Source: Rhodeus uyekii (Eukaryota; Chordata; Actinopteri; Cypriniformes; Acheilognathidae). From it: 64,000 nt of DNA. Position numbers and translations under genes: made by a program. The stretch spans positions 1,736,001 through 1,800,000 of the forward strand of contig JAWRVZ010000136.1 in NCBI GenBank assembly GCA_037043235.1, in the 5' to 3' direction. Numbering within the stretch: the first letter of the stretch is position 1; every line of letters begins with the position of its first letter. The notes below the pieces were generated by a model. That model saw only the letters and a program-made list of their open reading frames with translations, ran no database searches and was not told the origin of the DNA. Positions 55,095 to 64,000 of this stretch are shown here, in pieces.

Positions 55095-56465
55095 TCAGGG
55101 CCGCTTGCTCTTAGCCTTCTTAGCGCTCAGGACAGCCCTCAGATCGCCCCTCTTGCCAGAGGCTTGAGCCTGTCGCCCCGACCCCCCGGGATTAGCCGGA
55201 GGAAGACGGGTGGCGACACTTCGTTTTTGAGCGGCCCTGTGTGAAGAGCTCTGAGACCCCCTTTGACTGGCGGTCTCACGTGGAGGGCGGCGGGGAATAA
55301 CTTTACTGAACGCCACCTGCTGTCGTGCAGCCTCCTGAAACTTGTCGACAACGCTTTTTACGGCGTCGCCGAACAAGCCCGAAGGGGACAGAGGAGCGTC
55401 CAGCAAAACAAATTTGTCCCTATCTTTGATGGAAGACAAATTGAGCCAAAGATGTCTCTCCGTAGCCACCAGAGCTGCCATGGAGCGACCGACAGAGTAG
55501 GCCGTCTCCCTAGTGGCCCGGAGAGACAGATCCACGGTCCGGCGCAGCTCTGCCACTGTCTCCGGACCGATACCGCCGCCCTCGTTGAGGTCCCCCAGCA
55601 ACTCAGCCTGATAAGCCTGCAGCAGAGCCGTGGTGTGCAGGCACGCTGCGGCTTGACTAGAGGCTGAGTACGCTCTCCCCACCAAAGACGACGTGACGCG
55701 CATCGGCTTGGAGGGGAGCGCCGGAGCTTTAATGGAGGACGCAGATTGGGGCACAAGGTAGCTCGCAAGCGCCTCATCCACCTTCTGCATCCCCCCATAG
55801 CAATAGCTTTGAGCCCCTGCGAGATTCGTATACATCGAACTGTTCCGTGTATGAACTCTCTCAGAGGCTGGCTTTTCCCACGATCTGGATACCTCGGCAT
55901 GCAAATCGGGAAGGAAAGGCATAGCTCGGCGCGGGGGAGTGACGCGAGCCGGCAGATAACGCTCGTCCAACATACTTCTTTTAGGACGGGCGCTTCTGGT
56001 CTCCGCCGGCCATTCAATATCCAGACGAGAGACAGCTCGCGCCACAACCTCAACTAGCTCTTCAAACGCCGGCGAGGAGAGTGGCGAAGCCTCCTCTGCC
56101 GGGTCAACACTAGCTAAGTCCATCTCACTATCGGAACTCGACAAAGCTAATGTTGGAGTCACAGCACGAACATCTCCCGAGGAGTGCCCGTGACTGGAAC
56201 CCGTTTGGTCTCGTGAGGGCTGAGGTAAGGACGGACCCACCCCAGCAGCCTCAGCGAGATCCATTTGTGAACCCCAGGACTGAGAGCGCCGCAACGCCTC
56301 GGCCGCTGCAGGTCCCGAACCCCGGGGAACACTAGCCTGGGCGGCCTCGTTACAGACCGCCAGGCGGGAGCGGAGAACATGCAGAGAAAACTGCTCACAG
56401 TCTTTACAGCCGGCGCCCTCAAGAGCCGACCGTGCATGTTCCACTCCTAAACAGATAACACACAT
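55095..56465 (-). CDS. DIRS gag-like protein
   Basis: 456 codons from ATG 56465, first gene after the right terminal repeat. Presumed RNA-binding or particle protein. The N-terminus has a possible zinc-binding pattern, CVIC-x4-H-x9-CKDC (Cys2, Cys5, His10, Cys20, Cys23). An acidic serine/aspartate stretch (about 95-125) follows, then a conserved middle region around residues 200-370, and a basic, Arg/Lys/Ser/Gln-rich C-terminus (KSKRP end) suited to nucleic-acid binding. It lacks a classical CCHC zinc knuckle. Copy B at 38.4-38.6 kb keeps a scrap of its N-terminus (GAEHALSALER) but with cysteines lost. Family assignment by position and remnants, not by a strong motif. Confidence 0.85.
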   Translation of the reverse strand: MCVICLGVEHARSALEGAGCKDCEQFSLHVLRSRLAVCNEAAQASVPRGSGPAAAEALRRSQSWGSQMDLAEAAGVGPSLPQPSRDQTGSSHGHSSGDVRAVTPTLALSSSDSEMDLASVDPAEEASPLSSPAFEELVEVVARAVSRLDIEWPAETRSARPKRSMLDERYLPARVTPPRRAMPFLPDLHAEVSRSWEKPASERVHTRNSSMYTNLAGAQSYCYGGMQKVDEALASYLVPQSASSIKAPALPSKPMRVTSSLVGRAYSASSQAAACLHTTALLQAYQAELLGDLNEGGGIGPETVAELRRTVDLSLRATRETAYSVGRSMAALVATERHLWLNLSSIKDRDKFVLLDAPLSPSGLFGDAVKSVVDKFQEAARQQVAFSKVIPRRPPRETASQRGSQSSSHRAAQKRSVATRLPPANPGGSGRQAQASGKRGDLRAVLSAKKAKSKRP

Positions 56466-56631
56466 TACATGTGTATCCCTGCCCGTTTATAAAACGAGGA
56501 CAGGGATAAACACACGGTCTGAAACTCTGTTCATCTCTCGCCACACTTTTCACACTCATTCTTTGATTTTTTAAGCTATCAAGTCTCAAAAACCACTCTC
56601 GCACAGACACAGCACGCTGAAGGCATTCAGA

Positions 56632-56809
56632 GCTGACGCGCCCCGGTTTCAGACGCGCTTTATGCTCTTCCTCATGACGTCACCGGCTGCGGCCGGCAGT
56701 GACGCATTCACACGCGTTCGCTTCTCATTGGTTGCATAGATCTTCACGTGACTCACGCAAGGCTATTTCCCCTAGTGCTTCGACACAGCTCGAGTTCCCT
56801 GAAAGGGAA
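56632..56809 (-). repeat. Right inverted repeat and terminus
   Basis: 56632-56789 is the right copy of the 158-bp inverted repeat; 56767-56809 is the terminus represented in the ICR. Ends CCCTGAAAGGGAA. Confidence 0.95.
56650..56735 (-). promoter_or_regulatory. Predicted DIRS promoter
   Basis: On the minus strand: CCAAT at 56727-56731, the perfect CRE palindrome TGACGTCA at 56675-56682, then ATAAAG (TATA-like) at 56658-56663, about 195 bp before the gag start. The CRE and the TATA-like box recur at the same relative places in copies A, B and the 60.9-kb remnant. Because it is in the inverted repeat, an outward-symmetrical copy also faces inward from the left end. Confidence 0.6.
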
Positions 56810-56880
56810 TCCTTGTTTATCTGAGCTCTGCCTGCGTCCTGTTCCCGCATCGCACACCAGCCTCAATTCGTGACACTCAC

Positions 56881-57036
56881 CTTAAATGTAATATCAAACA
56901 ACATACTACAGGTAAAATTATATTCAAGCACTTTACATACACGTAAAAAGTGTGTGTGTGCTTTTTTTCATTTGCACAACAAAAATGTACTTTAACGTAC
57001 TTTAAAGTAGAACTTTTAATTATAAATTATGTTCAT
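56881..57036. other. Unannotated spacer
   Basis: Short AT-rich stretch between two solo LTRs. Nothing recognised. Confidence 0.5.
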
Positions 57037-57301
57037 TGTCACAGTCGTGTCTAGTCCCGTCACTTCTTGTTGCCTCCTCTGTGTTCCATCGTGTTCCCGT
57101 CTCATTTGCCACTCCCCTTGTTAGTCTCATCAGGTGTTTTCTAAGTAGTTGCTGTGCGTATGTTTCTCCATGTTTCCAAGTTCTAGTTATTCTTAGTTTT
57201 CGTTTGTTTATGCAGTTTGTTTCTATTTAAAGTGTTTTCGTTTTTGTTTAATACATTTGTCTTCCTTGCTTTTGTCAGCCACTTCACTACAGCCCGTAAC
57301 A
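57037..57301 (+). mobile_element. Solo LTR of the proline-rich non-autonomous family
   Basis: Starts TGTCACAGTCGTG and ends CCCGTAACA. It shares CACTTCTTGTTGCCTCCT and a TTGTTAGTCTCATCAGGTG-type segment with the LTR at 26092-26448 (minus). No convincing target duplication (TTCAT versus GTTGT), so one end may have changed. Confidence 0.8.
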
Positions 57302-57604
57302 GTTGTGTATTTATGTACACTGAAGTAGCCCTTTTTTCATTCATATAATGTATATAAAGTATTTTTGCACACTATTGCAGTATAAACGATTTAGCATTTT
57401 TCCCTAACACACCAAAACTACATACACTGTTATAGTAAATGTACACGCACAAAAAAAGTAAAACACATATTTAACATTAAAGCACATATTTACCATAAGG
57501 ATGCACACAAATACAAGTCCTTGAACATTTAGAGACATATTTTACAGACACGAAGCTGTACACAGTGCTTGCAGACTCACAGGAGTATAAAGATCAACAT
57601 CCAA

Positions 57605-57640
<36 letters not shown>

Positions 57641-60600
57641 AGATAGCTCTCTGAACTCCCCTGGGTGAAATCAGGTCGTAATAGGCTTCTCTCTTGCAGG
57701 CAGATGCATTATTTAAAACAGTGGATGAGACACAGAGTGAGGGATGGGGGAGAGAGTGTTGTAACCTGGGTCAAATATGCACTTAAAGAGTTTGAGAGGG
57801 AGTGTTTGTAAATGCGTTCGCTTCCCCCATAGTGCACAGACCCTCCAGGTAGAGCAAAATGGCTCTCTGTGTTCACGCTATGCCTCAAGGGAACCGGCGC
57901 TGGTGTTACTCAAACTGCTGAGTCTTGTAGTACAGTAAGTATTTCTGTACACAAAGTAGAAAAGGATGAAACACTTCTGACAACAACTGTGCACATGCAC
58001 GTGTGAATATTTTCCCCATTGTCTCAATCTCTAACACATATCCTCTTAATGTTTACAACAGCCAAACATCTTCCTGTTCCTCAACAACAAAGGCATAAAA
58101 ACATTTTCCACCTCAGATTTCTCTCTCAGACTGTGGCAGCACTGGAAATCAAATCTTCACCTTTCTTCGGGTCCTTCTGAATCTACCGTCACATGCCGCA
58201 AACAGACCAAAGCATCTAGAAACATGCTTTATGAAGCCCTCTAGTTGGGAACGGCAGCCAACTTCAAAAATACCATTCTAGTCTCTCCAAGAGAGACAGA
58301 TGAAAACAAAAACGACATAAAAGGTTCCTCGCAGTTCCTTGCACAGATTAAAGGAGATGAATTCTTGGCTGCCCTTAATGCACGTTTAAGCCCAGGCATA
58401 GAAATAGATATTAATTAAGAGCGTGTCTGGAAGAAATAGGCCAGAAAAAGAGCAGGGCTTTGAAGCAAAGCTAATCTTCAAAAGGCTGTGATGTTATGAT
58501 GTTGCATAAGGCCACTGAGGATATTTTGACATAATGGGAACAAAATAGGTGGTTGCTTTTCTTTGCCTGTTTATGTAAATACCACGTTTTGTTCGTGGAA
58601 TTACAATACGGCAGTTAAAAATCACATCAAAATACACAGTTACTGTGTGATCACCTGAAAGAAGGGTAGAATTAGAGGAAATAACCATGGAAGCTTCGAA
58701 AACACTGTTTTTCTTGGGATGTGGGCCTTAGACATACACATTCACTCGACACATAATGAATTAATATGCAAATAAAGCAAAAACAGACTTATTCACACAA
58801 ACACACACACACTCTACCCACCACCAACACCATTTGCCAAACAGTCCAATTTGTGAGATTTATCTGCATGTGCTGTGCAGATGGTGAGGCCAATGTGCAG
58901 ATGCAACATGGACTTTTTCAAATAAACACACACGCACTATGATATATCCTAATTCTGGTCTTCACAGATACATTTTACTGTATACAAACATATATACTTT
59001 ATGTTTGAAAAAAAATGGGTAATGGATACATAATGATGGCACAGACCTCTATAGCTGGTTACAAAATCTCCTTCCATATTCTGGTGTAATGTGTCCAGAT
59101 ATTCAAGCAGAAGGAACTGGATGAAACGTAACTGATGTAATTGAACCATTATTGGATGAGCACTAAACTTAGCTGGGTGATGACATCACTGATTTCTCCA
59201 GAGCTAATTTTTAGATGAATTGAATTCATTAACAAAAACACAAAAAAAAAATTAGACAATCATTGAACTGACCTGAATCAACACTAAACTGACTTCTACT
59301 GAACAATACACTATTGACTTCTGTTTGGAGATTGTTTTCAGTTTAATTTAATTTAGATGCAGTACAGATCATTCCTTTCCTGCTTATTAGTGTAAAGCTG
59401 CTTTGAAACTATCTTTATTGTATAATGCACTATACAACTAATGGTAACTTGACTTAACTTAAATGTCTTTGCGTTAGATAGCAAAACATCAAAGCAAATA
59501 TATTTATTTGTCCTATCTATTAATGTATTTAAAATACAGTGAAATGCTTTCTTCTGTGTAATTACATCATTTGAAGGTCTTTTGTCAAACAAAATTAAAG
59601 TTGTGGTGTGTAAAAGTATATTTACTTTTTAATTAAAAAATAATAATAATGAAACAAGTGCACTTTTCAAGAAAAAAAAGTTAATTAAGTTTTAAGTGAC
59701 TTAGGTGTCCAATTAGTTTTTTTGAGGCTATGTATATTGCTGTTAGTTTTGGATAACGGTATTCTTATGGCCAACATATTGACTTCCTCCTTTCTCTCCG
59801 CTCTTGTGTCCTCTGATATGTTTTTAATTTCTATTATACAAAAAAAAAAAAAGCAAAAAAACAATTATGTAAAAATGAAAGAGAATGTTAGGTCACAGTG
59901 ATTCAAATAAAGGATAATGAGTTGTCACCCAAGATGAAGATCTGCAATACTAATCTTTCCCATATTACTTTGTTGATCAAACTCGTGTATGGATATATAT
60001 AAACAGAAATAGCCTCCTGTAATTATCAGGTGATTCAGAGCTGAATCTAATTGGCTCTTCAAATGACTCGTCATTATCAGCATGTCTGTGAGGGGAGATT
60101 TATCAAGCACATTTGTGCCCTTCAAATGTGCTGGCAGCAGGGATGTGTTCAGCTGGCCACTAAAGTGAACACTCACCTCCAGCGAGTTCTTTTCACTTCA
60201 ATTCTCATCAATACGGCTCTATAGTCCCACAGTCACTTAGACTCAATCACCATCCACATATGAAAGGACGTCAGAGCCAGAAATCAAACTTATCTTAACA
60301 CTGGCATCATAAAACAGAAAAGTTGTATTCTCTCTTTGTCCACCTTAAGAGTGTTTATGGTTTTTATACAGGATTTTACATTTTGAATCGCTATTGATGT
60401 ATGGCCGTTTTTGTCTGAGTGTGCATTGTGGCTATTGACCAATGAGCTTGAGATGTGTCATTAGAATTCCATTAGGCCTTGTGTTCCCTAGAGATAACCT
60501 ATGACCTATCGATTCCCTCACCCATTTCTCAAGAGCCCTCCAAATAGAACTCACAATGCTAGCAAAAATGCTATTCAGGACTAAACTGTTCCCAAGAGCA

Positions 60601-60809
60601 CTCCAGAAGGAACTCAATGCTAGCAATACCTGCAAGAAAACTGATGCAACCAGAAACGAAACCCACACAGTTAGCACTATTGTTACAAATGAAGCAGCTA
60701 AAAAATTAGATACTCATTGAAAATGTAATAAATAGTCAGTGATTGATTTGAGGAGAAATAAGGGGAAGTTTGTGTTACCTTTCAAAGAAAAACTTGCACT
60801 GCATTGATT
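57302..60809. other. Unannotated intergenic DNA
   Basis: AT-rich and apparently unique. Contains a (CT)n run at 57609-57638. Short open frames are unsupported. The 58.1-58.5 kb part has a TTAATTAA-containing unique stretch with no further evidence of function. Confidence 0.4.
57609..57638. repeat. (CT)n microsatellite
   Basis: About 15 CT units. Confidence 0.95.
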
Positions 60810-61017
60810 GATGCCATGGGAACGCTCTGCTTGATTGTGTCATAAAGCACAGGTGAAATTTAACCAATGGTGTGAAAGGATGTTAGAGAAGTGTGACGTC
60901 ATGAATCAAGAGACATCCGGAAAAAAACAAAGCAGCAGTAGTGTGTCTTATATGTCTTCAGTAGTGCTATGTGTGACTGTTTGTCTTATTTATTGTTGTC
61001 AGTCTACCAACAAATAC

Positions 61018-61185
61018 AAAGCTTTCCTGTAGCTCAACCAGGCGAGCGTTGGTGTTTACAACGCCAAGGTCATGGGTTTGATCCCAGGGAAAGCAAGAGC
61101 TAATTAGAATGTCAATGTGTATCTTGAATGCAATGTAAGTCGCTTAGGATAAGAGTGTCTGCCAAATGCATAAACGTAAACAAAG
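61018..61185 (+). mobile_element. tRNA-derived SINE
   Basis: Head AAGCTTTCCTGTAGCTCAAC, B box GGTTTGATCCC near 61075, tail AAGTCGCTTAGGATAAGAGTG then TCTGCCAAATGCATAAACG. Same family as at 17.2 kb. Confidence 0.85.
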
Positions 61186-61510
61186 AAATTGTGAGTGCAT
61201 CCCTGCACATATTATATCTCGGGTGGGTATACACACGATCTGTGTGTTGTTTGTTTGGGAGTGGAGCGGAGCGGAGCATGCACAGTTGTCACTCGATTCC
61301 TCTTTGAGGAGAGCACCCTGGCTCGAGATCTTTGGGATACAGGTTCCACTGTTCACACTCTACCGAGGTAATGTGGCGATCTAGGTCTCAGAAGTTGCAA
61401 ATGGATCTGTCAAAGGGGTAAGAGACTCTGCCTTTACCTGCCAGAATTTCTCTGCCTTTACCTGCCAGATCCAGAGCCATTTTTTCTGGGTTCAGTAGCA
61501 CGCTCTGCGG

Positions 61511-61927
61511 TTACATCTGCCTCGGGAAAGGCACCGGTGCTGCAACTATCCATGTCCAATGTTGCTGGATGTTGCCTTTAGCAGCCGAAGACATCTCAAA
61601 GACATCTCTGGGTAAGATAGAGCTGAGGAACGTCATTTGCCCGAGGAAGGCTTCATTGAAGAGGCTGAAGAAGGCCTTTTGTGTTTCGGGACGCAATGGT
61701 CTCTGGCAAGCCCATATCTCAATGTCTATCTGGAATCGGAGCGGTGCTGGGATACTCCTTCCCTTTGTAGAGGGTCTCAGAGCAACCAGTTTGCCTATTC
61801 CCTGCTGGTTTGCCACATCAGGGCACCAAACTGATTGCTCAAGGATTACTAGAGGCCAGTCTTGAGAGGCTGGTTCTTTTAGCTGACAGGGGGAGTGGTC
61901 AATGGTGCACACTGTCCATCTCCCCAA
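61511..61927 (-). pseudogene. Uncharacterised ORF inside the DIRS-like remnant
   Basis: 138 codons on the minus strand without stops. It contains PLRPETQKAFFSLFNEAFLG and other well-formed protein-like stretches, unlike random frames nearby. It is mirrored by comparable plus-strand frames, so coding is not certain. I do not recognise the family. Position between DIRS-like terminal sequences suggests an internal gene piece (perhaps gag) of another DIRS subfamily. Confidence 0.3.
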
Positions 61928-62035
61928 GGGTCCGTTCTTCTAACTCTGTCACCTCGTGTTCTTCAGGTCTCGATTTCACGTGTTTCATGACACAAACGAC
62001 ACAGCATTGTGTTCCCTCTTCAGGGGCATACATGA

Positions 62036-64000
62036 CCAATATGTTTGTAGGAGGAACCTTATTTAATCCCCATTTCCTTTAAATCCCTGTTCATCTGAGT
62101 GCCATCATTGAGGAAACTACACAATTTCCATCGTCTCAAGTGTGAGTGTATGTGAGAAAATAGAAACATTTCTAAGTTAGATGCAATCTATGAAAAACAC
62201 ATTTTGAAGTCTGAAATGATCTCTCAATGGAGATGGGCGTTTATGCTAGAAAGAACACTCTACAATAGGGTAACCAGGGTTTTTTAGTCTCAAACTGCAC
62301 CAAAAAGGGAAATAATGACGTGAATGATAGTAGGTGTTCTGCATTTCATGGAAACGAGAGTCATTTTAGTGCTGTTCTTAAGTCTGAATGTCTCTGCTGG
62401 CTTAAAGTGATCTGCAATGTCTGGTTTATTTCATTATGTGAAGGACAATGGGCAAAAAAAGAAGAAAAACAATCACTTGCATTCTCCCCCATTCTTGCAT
62501 TCTTGCCTCATTTTTGAATCTTTTACAAACTGCAAAAAAATTGTCTTGTTTTCCAGTGCAAATATCTGAACAAATAAATTCTTAATTCTTAAAGGACACA
62601 TTTACTTAACAAACAATATTACTAAAGCAAAATGACTTGCTTACTGGAAAATGTATCAAAATAAAGTGACTATGTTTAAAACAAGAAAAGATTAAATCTG
62701 CCAGTGGGGTAAGAAAATTCATTAAATTTAAAAGGAGAACAAGATTACTCTTCATATCCCATAAGGAGACATTTCTATTTTAAGCCTTTTAGCCACTTCA
62801 TTTTCAGAAAACAAGACTCATTAACTTGTGTCATTTGGTTCTAAAGTAATTTTATCTTGTTTTAATAATTTGCAGATATTTGTGGGGGAAAACAAGATTA
62901 AAATATATGAACTATATAAAAGTTTTTTAAACAGTACATGTAAAATGTGTTTATTAAAATGTTTACTATTTACTGTCATTCAATTTTTGTATATATTCTT
63001 ACTATTATTTTGTTTAATCATTTGCATTATAGACACATTATATGTGTCACTATATAACTCTCTTCTCTAGATATTGGTAACAGCCATTTAAATCAGTCAA
63101 CCACCAATCATGATATCAATTATTCATGATTATCCATTTCCTCACTGAAAGACAAAGTACCTACATGAACTGTAATTTTCAATATTTTGGCAGTCTCTTC
63201 CTCTCCCACATTGACTCTATGTGAGCCACACATCGACTTTATAGTGGATGGAATCAGTACATATGCTGAGCTATTTCATGTCTGTGGTCTCGCTCAAGTA
63301 CACACACGCAGAGAGTGGGCAGATGTCCTACAGAGTGGAGATTAGGTTGATATGGAGAAGGAGCTCTCTGCTGAGAATCAAATGGAATCAGAGTCTCTCC
63401 ACCTACCACCTGCAATCAATCCTGGGGAAGAGCTTCATCCTCACCGCACAATTACAATCAGCCATATTCAGTATCGGGTTTGTCCTCTTTGTTCCTCATT
63501 ATCGACTACCACTCAACTCTGTGCACTCAACCTCAATAGAACGACAGGATGGCCGCTGGGAGAAAAATGGACGTGGACTGACAATATGAGGGAGGTGAGT
63601 GGAAGTGCAGGGCACACATGAGAGATCTACCAGCAGAAATGGGCGGGAAGGGAAAATAATTGGAGTTGAAAAATTAGAGGTTTAAAAGATTGCATCTTCA
63701 TTTTACATTCGTTCAGGACGTGGCCAGAAAAAGTAAAGTTGTACCCCTGTATGACCTGCTGGAATGGCTCTCAAACAGCCAGCAGGACTTGATTACCATG
63801 ATCATAAATCTAGTCAGTTAATGGCAGAAAAGTACAATAGCTCACTATTGCAACATTTAATTGAATCTTTTCAATCTTTTTATTTAATTCAAGTTTTTCG
63901 TAATAAATAATAGAGAAAAAACCAGCTTCAATGCAATGACCATTTAAATTACCTTAAATGGTTCTTATCAAATGGTGTAAATTGACCAAATTGTCTGAGC
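62036..64000. other. Unannotated DNA; possible exon near the end
   Basis: AT-rich up to about 63200. A less AT-rich part (63340-63600) has overlapping open frames ending at GAG|GTGAGT (about 63595), a good splice-donor match, so a host exon is possible but unsupported by any recognised domain. Confidence 0.35.

Larger units (their letters stand above)
51646..56809 (-). mobile_element. Full-length DIRS-type retrotransposon
   Basis: 5164 bp. Identical 158-bp inverted repeats (51695-51852 and 56632-56789), unequal terminal extensions, an internal complementary region at 51901-51996, and three open genes on the minus strand: gag (55095-56465), RT/RNase H (53048-55039) and tyrosine recombinase (52047-53201). 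No target duplication, as expected for tyrosine-recombinase integration. There is no integrase, protease or LTR of its own. Matches the DIRS1 group known from Dictyostelium and fishes. The intact frames and identical repeats suggest a very recent insertion. Confidence 0.96.
51452..56875 (+). mobile_element. Solo LTR (TSD CTCAC) split by the full-length DIRS
   Basis: Left part 51452-51645 starts TGTAACACGTG and right part 56810-56875 ends TTCGTGACA; together ~260 bp. CTCAC flanks it at 51447-51451 and 56876-56880. The end (CGCATCGCACACCAGC) resembles the LTR end at 9187-9202, so it belongs to a related family. The DIRS element sits exactly in its AATAAA polyadenylation signal region. Confidence 0.9.
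60810..62035 (-). mobile_element. Diverged DIRS-like remnant (copy E)
   Basis: 60810-60960 resembles the DIRS terminal repeat: a GGGAACGC start, CCAAT (60864-60868), perfect CRE TGACGTCA (60894-60901) followed by TGAATCA and a CCGGAAA segment as in copy C. At about 61985-62030, CGACACAGCATTGTGTTCCC then CTTCAGGGG is like the complementary/terminal sequence of the other copies. The minus-strand frame 61511-61927 lies between but cannot be aligned confidently to gag, RT or recombinase. A SINE interrupts the terminal repeat. Subfamily differs from the other copies. Confidence 0.45.

Noticed and set aside
53112..55667. Several plus-strand ORFs of 73-142 codons
   Set aside because: Shadows of the DIRS genes, which are on the minus strand.
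57037..57301. Target duplication of the solo LTR
   Set aside because: Flanks TTCAT and GTTGT do not match, so I did not claim one.
1..64000. CRISPR array, operon, or prokaryotic signals
   Set aside because: The sequence is vertebrate nuclear DNA; the only regular array (14.43-15.44 kb) has no spacers.

Overview
The window looks like a repeat-rich, AT-rich intergenic region (gene desert) of a teleost nuclear genome, most likely a cyprinid. The reasons are the repeat families: tRNA-headed SINEs with a GTCGCTTTGGATAAAAGCG-type tail, Tc1-like transposons, short-LTR retrotransposons with TGTCAC ends and 5-bp target duplications, and several DIRS-type tyrosine-recombinase retrotransposons. Species rank is inference. 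No host protein-coding gene can be supported; nearly all protein-like sequence belongs to mobile elements.

Layout. 1-5.4 kb: unique-looking DNA with one diverged ~330-bp tandem duplication. 5.4-10.4 kb: a hAT-like MITE, then an old repeat split by a non-autonomous LTR element (TSD GTTAC, intact 353-codon proline-rich gag-like ORF) and by a hAT element (TSD TACTAAAC). 11.4-12.3 kb: a hAT fragment with a 31-G tract and a SINE. 13.3-19.1 kb: decayed DIRS copy A, split by about 3.4 kb of foreign DNA (a higher-order tandem array, a solo LTR, a SINE) and by a second solo LTR. 24.3-27.5 kb: a tiny two-LTR TRIM element and a chimeric LTR composite. 27.5-36 kb: mostly unique DNA with MITE pieces and a dead Tc1 transposase. 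36.2-41 kb: DIRS copy B, another proline-rich LTR relative and DIRS fragment D. 42.5-43.3 kb: a complete pogo/Tigger-type MITE. 46.8-49 kb: DIRS copy C joined to LTR sequence. 50.4-51.35 kb: a 5' half Tc1 element. 51.45-56.88 kb: the highlight, a full-length DIRS element with intact gag, RT/RNase H and tyrosine recombinase frames, inserted in a solo LTR. 57.0-57.3 kb: another solo LTR. 60.8-62.1 kb: a diverged DIRS-like remnant with a SINE. The rest is unannotated.

How the full-length DIRS works, judged by its architecture: the right terminal repeat carries CCAAT, CRE (TGACGTCA) and TATA-like motifs facing the minus-strand gag, RT/RNase H and recombinase genes. The internal complementary region near the left end is a perfect reverse complement of both extreme termini (55/55 and 43/43 bases), as the known DIRS circular-intermediate model requires. 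The 158-bp inverted repeats are identical to each other, so the insertion is very young and may be competent. All recognisable DIRS copies in the window face the same way.
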